Source of the DNA: an uncultured Eubacteriales bacterium
GTDB taxonomy: Bacteria > Bacillota > Clostridia > Monoglobales > Monoglobaceae
Direction of reading: 5' to 3'
DNA: 20,012 nucleotides
Assembly (NCBI GenBank): GCA_900550775.1
Contig: URTH01000011.1
Location: forward strand, 1 to 20,012
Shown: piece after piece, positions 15,395 through 20,012 of the stretch
How the letters are laid out: the number at the start of each line of letters is the position of its first letter
How positions within the stretch are numbered: position 1 is the stretch's first letter
Program-made: the position numbers and the translations under genes
Notes under the pieces: generated by a model
Seen by the model: only the letters and a program-made list of their open reading frames with translations
The model's database searches: none
What the model was told of the DNA's origin: nothing

Positions 15395-15679
15395 TCAGGA
15401 CGTCTGACACGAATCCTCAAAAAGGAGCTGATTTTCACGCAGCAGGGTCAAAAATGCAGAAACCGCCTCCTGCGCGGTATCACGGGAGATACGATACTCC
15501 TCAGCTAAGGTATCAACGAGCGTATTCTCGTCCGTTTCTTCTTCCAGAAGCTGCCACAAAAATGCGCCGGTGCGGTTTAGCGACAACATCTGATCCTGAG
15601 ATTCATACGCCGCGTCATAAGGGATTGCAAAGTATTCGCCGGCAATTTCTTTCACCATAAAGCCGTGCTTTATCTGCAT
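15395..15679 (-). CDS. PqqD-like peptide-binding protein (RiPP recognition element)
   Basis: The 94-residue protein is a stand-alone PqqD-family domain. It has the family pattern: beta hairpin MVKEIAGEYFAIP, then MLSLNRTGAFLWQLLEEETD, then helices (LVDTLAEEYRISRDTAQEAV, FLTLLRENQLL). PqqD proteins bind the leader of a ribosomally made peptide and present it to a modifying enzyme. It is the first gene of a seven-gene unit and is driven by a consensus promoter, so it may set the level of the whole system. The GAGGGGG ribosome site is 9 bases before the ATG at 15679. No PqqE-like or lasso-type enzymes are in view, so the partner is most likely the HprK-like kinase. Confidence 0.9.
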   Translation of the reverse strand: MQIKHGFMVKEIAGEYFAIPYDAAYESQDQMLSLNRTGAFLWQLLEEETDENTLVDTLAEEYRISRDTAQEAVSAFLTLLRENQLLFEDSCQTS

Positions 15680-15748
15680 TCCGTTATGCCCCCTCGCAAA
15701 GATTTATCATACCGATCCATGATCCCATTTTCTATTACACACAGTTAG

Positions 15749-15777
15749 ATTATATACTCATTGAAAGCTTCTGTCAA
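15749..15777 (-). promoter_or_regulatory. Consensus promoter of the PqqD/exporter/kinase operon
   Basis: There is a perfect -35 TTGACA (15772-15777), a 17-base spacer and a perfect -10 TATAAT (15749-15754) on the minus strand, 70 bases before the PqqD-like start. No other good promoter is seen in the operon. The rest of 15778-15876 is AT-rich, with no gene and no clear terminator for miaA. Confidence 0.93.
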
Positions 15778-15876
15778 GCACTTTTCTTACAAAAAAATTA
15801 ATTTTTATTACACTTTGATTAAGATTGTCAGTATTATACAATATTTCATCTGTTTTTTAGATAATCTGCTATATGC

Positions 15877-16749
15877 CTATCGGGAAATCCATGTAATCTC
15901 CGGGTTTCTGCGAAACCAGGTCATCTGCCGTTTGGCGTATCTGCGCGAGTGCAGCTTGATGGAATCCACTGCCTCCTGGAGCGAAAGTTCGCCCTTTATA
16001 TGGGCAATCAGTTCTTTATAGCCGATCGCCTGCATTGAGGTCACATCCTCCGGCACGCCGCGGCGCAGCAGGTTTTCTACCTCTGAAAGAAGTCCCCTTT
16101 CCATCATGCGGTCAACGCGCAAATTGATCCGCTCATAAAGCCGCTCACGCGGCATGGAAAGCCCGTAGATCTCCGCATCATAGACCGGCGTTTTTTTGGA
16201 GAGCCGATCCGACTGTGTTTTTGTCATCTTTCCGATCTCGATCATTTCCAGGGCGCGGATTACCCGTTTTACATTGTTGGGGTGAATCGCGCCGGCCGCC
16301 GCCGGATCCAGCGCTTTTAACCTTTGGTGCAGGGCTTCGTTTCCCTCCCGGTTTGCCAGCGCGCGCATCTCCTCACGGAATGCATCATCGCGCGGCATCG
16401 GCGCAAATTCAATCTGATGGAGCAGACTGTCTACATAAAGACCCGTCCCGCCGCACAGCACCGGCAGCTTGCCGCGATTTAAGATGTCCGCGATACACGC
16501 TCTGGCGTCGGTCACAAAATCCGCAACGCTGTAATTGGTCTCAGGCTCGACCACATCCAGCATGTGATGGGCAATGCCCTGCATTTCCTCTTTGGTTGGC
16601 TTGGCCGTGCCGATATCCATACCGCGGTATATCTGCATCGAATCGCAGGAGACCACCTCGCCGCCGCGTTCTTTGCACAGCTCAATGGCAAAATCCGTTT
16701 TGCCGGACGCGGTCGGCCCGACCACGCAAAGCAGCTTTGGTTTTTCCAT
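15877..16749 (-). CDS. miaA: tRNA dimethylallyltransferase
   Basis: MiaA transfers a dimethylallyl group to A37 of tRNAs that read codons starting with U. The 290-residue protein has the P-loop VGPTASGKTD at the N-terminus, SCDSMQIYRGMDIGTAKP, and HHMLDVVEP. GGTGLYVDSLL and a C-terminal SMQAIGYKEL ... RRYAKRQMTWFRR complete the signature. All are standard, and the length is normal. The ATG at 16749 follows GGAGGAGAT; a GTG further upstream at 16779 would give a 10-residue tail without a site. No mutL or hfq neighbour is present, and the upstream side is the structured non-coding region, so no clear promoter can be named. Confidence 0.97.
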   Translation of the reverse strand: MEKPKLLCVVGPTASGKTDFAIELCKERGGEVVSCDSMQIYRGMDIGTAKPTKEEMQGIAHHMLDVVEPETNYSVADFVTDARACIADILNRGKLPVLCGGTGLYVDSLLHQIEFAPMPRDDAFREEMRALANREGNEALHQRLKALDPAAAGAIHPNNVKRVIRALEMIEIGKMTKTQSDRLSKKTPVYDAEIYGLSMPRERLYERINLRVDRMMERGLLSEVENLLRRGVPEDVTSMQAIGYKELIAHIKGELSLQEAVDSIKLHSRRYAKRQMTWFRRNPEITWISR

Positions 16750-16805
16750 CTGATCTCCTCCCTTTCCGGCCAACTCCACCGGAGTGTGTCACTAAACCCT
16801 ATTTT

Positions 16806-16937
16806 GCGAAAAATTTCATTTTGATTTGATCGCCGAACCCGGTTCCGTCATGCCGTCTCGGCTCCCGCCTCGGTCAGCGATGGACGACTGTCACCGGCAG
16901 TCATCGCCCCGGACGGCGCGGCAATGAAATTTTTCGC
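16806..16937. repeat. 132-bp element with 15-bp perfect terminal inverted repeats
   Basis: GCGAAAAATTTCATT (16806-16820) is exactly repeated in reverse complement at 16923-16937. The 102 bases between are GC-rich and contain a bulged hairpin (GACTG/CAGTC at 16886-16890 and 16898-16902, extended by GCGAT/ATCGC). There is no coding content. The layout fits a small non-autonomous mobile element (MITE-like) or an inserted structured repeat. No target-site duplication is obvious. Confidence 0.5.
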
Positions 16938-16956
16938 CGATTTTACGCCGTTTTCG

Positions 16957-17084
16957 GCAAGATATTGCGACATTGCCGCTGTGGCTTGGAAAGCGGAGTG
17001 TGGGCTATGGGCAATTGATTCAAAGCAATATCTTGCTGAAAAATGGCTTTTTCAACAGTCTGAGAGCGCAGAATACTGCGCTCT
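16957..17084 (+). ncRNA. Three-hairpin structured leader before the 205-residue protein gene
   Basis: Three stems follow one another. The first is GCAAGATATTGC (16957-16968) with its perfect complement at 17025-17036, enclosing further pairings ATTGCC/GGCAAT and CCGCT/AGCGG. The second is TGAAAAA/TTTTTCA (17037-17054). The third is AGAGCGCAG/CTGCGCTCT (17063-17084), followed by TTTG. The start codon at 17115 is 30 bases further. It could be a cis-acting RNA, an attenuator or part of a mobile repeat. It matches no riboswitch that I recognise. Confidence 0.4.
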
Positions 17085-17114
17085 TTGAATATCAAAAGAA
17101 AGGATGCGATAGCG

Positions 17115-17732
17115 ATGATTCTTATCGAGCACGCAGAGGTCATGAACTTAGAAGGCGCGATTCGCGGCGCAAGAAATCCGCTGAATAGCTGGTCGCGCAT
17201 CGATAGTGCATATGATGAAAACGGAAATTATGTGCTGGGGCAAAACGACCTGGATCTTGCCAAACGCCTTTGCAAGGCAGGCAGCGATCACCGGAAGTTT
17301 ATTCGTCAGATTCTGGTCTCGGTGGATATTACGGCGCCGATGTACTGGTGGAAGGAGTTTGATACCTATAAGGTGGCAACCGTCGCAAACTCGACCAGCA
17401 CCATGCACAAAATTCATAGCAAGCCCTTTGCACTGGACGATTTCAGCCACGACCATTTGAGTGCGGACGCAGTCCGTGCGTTGGAGACGCTGCTTGTGTT
17501 TTTAGAGCAGCGGCGGCTGTGCTTTGTGGAAAACAAGGACAAGGCGGACTGGTATGACCTGATTCAGCTTTTGCCGTCCAGCTACAACCAAAAGCGCACC
17601 GTCACCATGAATTACGAGAATTTGCTGAATATGTACTATGCCAGAAGAAACCATAAGCTTTTGGAGTGGCATACGTACTGTGACTGGATTTTGTCCCTGC
17701 CTTATACAAAAGACTTGTTTTTGCAGGATTAG
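17115..17732 (+). CDS. Conserved-looking 205-residue protein, function not recognised
   Basis: The protein begins MILIEHAEVMNLEGAIRGAR and is soluble, with no signal peptide or membrane helix. It has conspicuous aromatic patches (APMYWWKEFDTYK at about 76-88, LLEWHTYCDWILSLPY near the end) and motifs such as TVANSTSTMHKIHSKPF and SSYNQKRTVTMNYENLLNMYYARR. The ARR...W...LP ending is faintly like flavin-dependent thymidylate synthase ThyX, but the ThyX RHR motif is not found, so I do not assign it. The ATG at 17115 follows AAAGGA at 10 bases; the upstream in-frame TTG at 17085 lies in a hairpin and is unlikely. It precedes the MATE gene by 78 bases with no terminator between, so they may share a transcript. 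Confidence 0.78.
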   Translation: MILIEHAEVMNLEGAIRGARNPLNSWSRIDSAYDENGNYVLGQNDLDLAKRLCKAGSDHRKFIRQILVSVDITAPMYWWKEFDTYKVATVANSTSTMHKIHSKPFALDDFSHDHLSADAVRALETLLVFLEQRRLCFVENKDKADWYDLIQLLPSSYNQKRTVTMNYENLLNMYYARRNHKLLEWHTYCDWILSLPYTKDLFLQD

Positions 17733-17810
17733 CGGAATGAATGTCCGGCCGAATGAAAAAATTTGTCATTTTGGATGCGTTTGGTTCGGTCGGGTGAAAG
17801 GAAATGTATG

Positions 17811-19181
17811 ATGTCTTTGGTGAAAGAAAAAAGTTTTTACCGCTGGTTTTTCTATTTGACGTTCTCGGTCGCCCTGCGGAATATGATTGTGTTTATGGTG
17901 AACCTGGCAGACAGTGTAATGCTGGGTCAGTATTCCGAGCAGGCGCTCTCCGGCGTTGCACTGGTGAACCAGATTCAGTTTGTCCTTCAGCTGATGGTGA
18001 CCGGAATCTGCGAGGGCGGTCAGATCTTTATATCCAGGGCGTGGGGGCAGCGTGACCGCGCAACGATGCAGCGCACAGCCAATATCGCAATGAAGCTGGC
18101 GTTGCTGATTGCCTGCTTGGTGGCCGCGGCGGCGGCAGTGTTTCCGTCACAGATTCTGTCCCTTTTGTCCGCTGAGCCATCGTTTGTCCGGGAGGGCTGC
18201 GGTTATTTAAAGATTATTGTCGTGACCTATCCCATCTTTGCCATCACCACATCGCTGATCGTGGATATGAACAGTGTTGAGTCGGTAAAGCTGGGCTTTT
18301 ATACCTCGTTCATTACCCTGGTGACGAATATTTTCTTAAACTATTGCTTCATCTACGGGAATTTCGGGTTTCCGGAGATGGGCGCACCGGGTGCGGCGGT
18401 TGCGACAACGGTTTCCAGAATTTTAGAGTGTGCCGCCGTGATATGGTATGTTCGTTTTCGGGATCAAAAGTTAAAACTTCGGCTTTCCCATTTCGGGAGG
18501 ATGGATCGCTCTCTTTTTATTGCATACATGAAAAAGGGTGTGCCGGTCTTTTTGTCCAGTGCACTCTGGGGCATTGCCATGAGTATTCAACTGGGAATCC
18601 TGGGACGCCTGGGCGCATCAGCCATTACGGCAAACAGTATCGCAAACACACTGTTTCAGATGATTACCGTACTGGTCTATGCCTCCGCATCTGCTGCGGC
18701 GGTCATGATTTCCAAAACCATCGGAGAGGGCAGGCGTGATTTGGTTCGGCCTTATACCCAAACGATGCAGCTGCTCTTTCTTGGCATCGGCATCTTTACA
18801 GGGTTGTGCCTGTTTTTGTTACGTCGGCCAATCCTGCAGTTTTACCATGTTTCCGCGGAATCCGCCGTTATGGCGCTGCAGTTTATGACGGTTTTATCAA
18901 TTACCGTGATGGGAACAGCGTATCAGGTTCCTTGCCTGACGGGAATTTTACGCGGTGGCGGTGACACGGCGTTTGTATTTAAAAATGATTTGATTTTTAT
19001 GTGGTGCCTGGTGATTCCGTGCTCGATGGTTGTTGCTTTTTGTTTGAAGGCTGATCCGGTTTGGGTGTTTTTCTGTTTAAAGAGCGACCAGATCATAAAG
19101 TGTGCGGTTGCCGTGGTAAAGATCCAAAAATATAACTGGATTAGGCACACGGGAGTCGAACCCGATATGCCCTGTGATTGA
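17811..19181 (+). CDS. MATE-family efflux transporter with an altered C-terminal tail
   Basis: The 456-residue protein is a MATE (MatE) antiporter with twelve predicted membrane helices. The family features are DSVMLGQYSEQALSGVAL in the first helices, the GAPGAAVATTVSR stretch near the middle, and the second repeat half starting around GVPVFLSSALWGIAM. It would expel cationic compounds in exchange for sodium ions or protons. The normal end is near KIQKYNWI; the last 12 residues (RHTGVEPDMPCD) are translated from the repeat segment that starts at 19144. The ATG at 17811 is chosen because AAAGGA lies 8 bases before it; an ATG directly before it (17808) is also possible. No sign of frameshift inside the gene. 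Confidence 0.92.
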   Translation: MSLVKEKSFYRWFFYLTFSVALRNMIVFMVNLADSVMLGQYSEQALSGVALVNQIQFVLQLMVTGICEGGQIFISRAWGQRDRATMQRTANIAMKLALLIACLVAAAAAVFPSQILSLLSAEPSFVREGCGYLKIIVVTYPIFAITTSLIVDMNSVESVKLGFYTSFITLVTNIFLNYCFIYGNFGFPEMGAPGAAVATTVSRILECAAVIWYVRFRDQKLKLRLSHFGRMDRSLFIAYMKKGVPVFLSSALWGIAMSIQLGILGRLGASAITANSIANTLFQMITVLVYASASAAAVMISKTIGEGRRDLVRPYTQTMQLLFLGIGIFTGLCLFLLRRPILQFYHVSAESAVMALQFMTVLSITVMGTAYQVPCLTGILRGGGDTAFVFKNDLIFMWCLVIPCSMVVAFCLKADPVWVFFCLKSDQIIKCAVAVVKIQKYNWIRHTGVEPDMPCD

Positions 19182-19450
19182 AAAATCACAATCTTTTTGT
19201 ATCGTTGTCCTTGCAAGGCGTTAGCCTTGCTTCGTCCGCCGAAAACAAAAATATCATCATTTTTCTGCACACAGGGTCAAAGAGTTTAAACAGAGCAAAT
19301 TTTTGTAAAATACAAGGAAAAAGCGCAGTGAATACTGACGTATTGACGAGCATTTTTACGCAGTATTTTCACAAATTTGCCTGCTTAAACCATATTGTGT
19401 TCAACTCCCGTGTGCCTATGCACACGGGAATCGAATCTGATACATTCTGT
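19144..19450. repeat. Repeat-rich segment at the MATE 3' end with three copies of a tRNA-T-arm-like motif
   Basis: The motif GGCACACGGGAGTCGAAC (19144-19161) recurs inverted at 19399-19416 (one mismatch) and again directly at 19420-19436 (GCACACGGGAATCGAAT). The last two form a perfect 10-pair hairpin with CTAT loop (19406-19429). Between them are a GCAAGGC/GCCTTGC hairpin (19213-19230) and a long imperfect hairpin of about 105 bases (19284-19389, tip AATAC-TGAC-GTATT). On the minus strand the motif reads GGGTTCGACTCCC, like a tRNA T-arm, but no complete tRNA can be folded. I see no gene here. It may be a decayed mobile or integration-related repeat. Confidence 0.55.
19173..19198 (+). terminator. 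Intrinsic terminator overlapping the MATE stop codon
   Basis: TGTGATT and AATCACA pair around a GAAA loop and are followed by ATCTTTTTG. The MATE TGA lies in the stem-loop itself (19179-19181). Confidence 0.65.
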
Positions 19451-19525
19451 TAATAAGGATAATTGTGTCATAGCATTTTGCCCTTTTCGCGAAGCCGGAA
19501 AGAAAGATGATATTTGATAAACTGC

Positions 19526-19554
19526 TTGACAAATGAGAAAAATTATATTATGAT
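19526..19554 (+). promoter_or_regulatory. Promoter of the ferredoxin gene
   Basis: There is a perfect -35 TTGACA (19526-19531), a 17-base spacer and a -10 TATGAT (19549-19554), 35 bases before the ATG. Confidence 0.82.
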
Positions 19555-19589
19555 GAAGGTGTAAATTTTAAATGGCGAGGTGAATCAGA

Positions 19590-19757
19590 ATGGCTTATAC
19601 AATTAACGACGATTGCATTAAGTGCGGTGTTTGCGCCAGCGAATGTCCTGTATCCTGCATCAGCGAAGGCGATGCAAAATACGAGATCAATGCAGACGAG
19701 TGCATCGAGTGCGGCAACTGTGCCAATGTATGTCCTGTGGACGCTCCGCAGGCGTAA
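19590..19757 (+). CDS. 2[4Fe-4S] ferredoxin
   Basis: The 55-residue protein MAYTINDDCIKCGVCASECP... is a clostridial-type ferredoxin, a soluble low-potential electron carrier used by hydrogenases, pyruvate:ferredoxin oxidoreductase and similar enzymes. Two cluster motifs are visible: CIKCGVCASECP (Cys9, 12, 15, 19) and CIECGNCANVCP (Cys38, 41, 44, 48). An extra Cys23 is present. In these ferredoxins the last Cys of each motif serves the other cluster. The ATG at 19590 follows GCGAGGTG at 8 bases. It has its own promoter and a terminator behind, so it is a single-gene unit. Confidence 0.97.
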   Translation: MAYTINDDCIKCGVCASECPVSCISEGDAKYEINADECIECGNCANVCPVDAPQA

Positions 19758-19771
19758 AAATCAGGCGCACA

Positions 19772-19849
19772 AAAGGAGTGTATCGAAACGCTGTCACCGG
19801 ATAAGGCATTGCCTGTTCGGTGGCGGCCGGAGATACACTCCTTTCTTTT
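19772..19849 (+). terminator. Long branched terminator between ferredoxin and rsmG
   Basis: A perfect 13-pair outer stem AAAGGAGTGTATC/GATACACTCCTTT (19772-19784 with 19832-19844) is followed by CTTTTC. Inside lie a GTCACCG/CGGTGGC stem and a small AGGC/GCCT tip. The position, 14 bases after the ferredoxin stop, fits a terminator. The 47-base interior is unusually elaborate and could be a regulatory RNA for rsmG. Confidence 0.75.
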
Positions 19850-19873
19850 CAATATAAAAAGAGGAGATAGGCC

Positions 19874-20012
19874 ATGAACGCAGAATTATTAAAAGATGGG
19901 ATAGCCTCTCTCGGCGGCACCGTTACAGAGCAGCAGATCGGTCAGTTTGCGGCTTATGCGGCGCAGCTTCGGGAGTGGAACCAAAAAATCAACCTGACCG
20001 CCATTGTAGATC
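19874..20012 (+). CDS. rsmG: 16S rRNA (guanine-527-N7)-methyltransferase RsmG, N-terminal part
   Basis: The first 46 codons are present and the gene runs off the right edge. RsmG (GidB) methylates N7 of G527 in 16S rRNA; its loss gives low-level streptomycin resistance. The visible sequence includes LKDGIASLGGTVTEQQIGQF and the family motif YAAQLREWNQKINLTAI, where the substrate-binding N-terminal helices end. The ATG at 19874 follows AGAGGAGA. rsmG is often close to the chromosomal origin in Firmicutes, which is relevant to the DnaA-box cluster 13 kb to the left. mnmG, its usual upstream neighbour, is not here. Confidence 0.95.
   Translation, partial: MNAELLKDGIASLGGTVTEQQIGQFAAYAAQLREWNQKINLTAIVD

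Noticed and set aside
9374..15679. A lasso-peptide cluster of the paeninodin type
   Set aside because: PqqD-like, kinase and ABC genes fit, but the asparagine-synthetase-like cyclase and the transglutaminase-like protease are missing, and the 75-residue protein has no lasso core pattern.
19140..19240. A tRNA gene on the minus strand at the MATE 3' end
   Set aside because: A T-arm-like GGGTTCGACTCCC and a possible anticodon-like stem are present, but no D-arm or matching acceptor 5' strand can be found.
19178..19453. 91-codon plus-strand open frame after the MATE gene
   Set aside because: It is made of repeat and hairpin sequence, starts inside a terminator and lacks a ribosome site. Its C-terminus only mirrors the repeated motif.
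1..20012. CRISPR arrays, complete insertion sequences or phage genes
   Set aside because: No regularly spaced repeats and no transposase, integrase or phage structural genes were found in the frames read.

Overview
The window looks like chromosome of a Gram-positive, anaerobic member of the Clostridia, most likely the Oscillospiraceae/Ruminococcaceae side. The evidence is the yceD-rpmF pair, a DUF512 radical-SAM protein, SLH-anchored surface proteins, a clostridial 2[4Fe-4S] ferredoxin, radical-SAM enzymes, strong AGGAGG ribosome sites and many near-consensus sigma-A promoters. This placement is an inference from gene content; no rRNA or other phylogenetic marker is complete here.

Layout. 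Positions 1-5913 are all on the minus strand: the N-terminus of a PDZ/DUF512 radical-SAM protein, rpmF (L32), yceD (DUF177), a small DUF1858 redox-disulfide protein, a secreted M13 metallopeptidase carrying SLH repeats, and a type-2 leuA. A 750-bp non-coding divergence zone (5914-6661) follows. It holds promoters for both sides, a tight cluster of DnaA-box-like nonamers and a long inverted repeat around them, so it is a candidate replication origin or DnaA-binding locus. Positions 6662-8317 (plus) encode an RpiB-family isomerase and a class I mannose-6-phosphate isomerase, separated by a strong terminator. A PflX-like radical-SAM gene converges on manA and shares a bidirectional terminator with it.

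The most interesting region is 9374-15777 (minus). One consensus promoter drives seven tightly spaced genes: a PqqD-like peptide-binding protein, an ABC exporter without a protease domain, a secreted Ig-like protein, a 75-residue small protein, an HPr-kinase-like P-loop kinase, an SLH-domain protein and a Wzz/CpsC-like chain-length regulator. The set resembles a ribosomal-peptide (RiPP) pathway in which a small peptide is held by the PqqD-like protein, phosphorylated by the kinase and exported to an SLH/polysaccharide surface. No cyclase, protease or radical-SAM maturase lies inside it. The wiring is inferred from gene families and order.

Beyond it come miaA (minus), then a heavily structured non-coding stretch (16806-17084) with two sets of inverted repeats, an unrecognised 205-residue protein and a MATE transporter (plus). 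The end of the MATE gene runs into a repeat-rich segment (19144-19450) that supplies its last codons. The window closes with a small ferredoxin gene, a long branched terminator and the start of rsmG.
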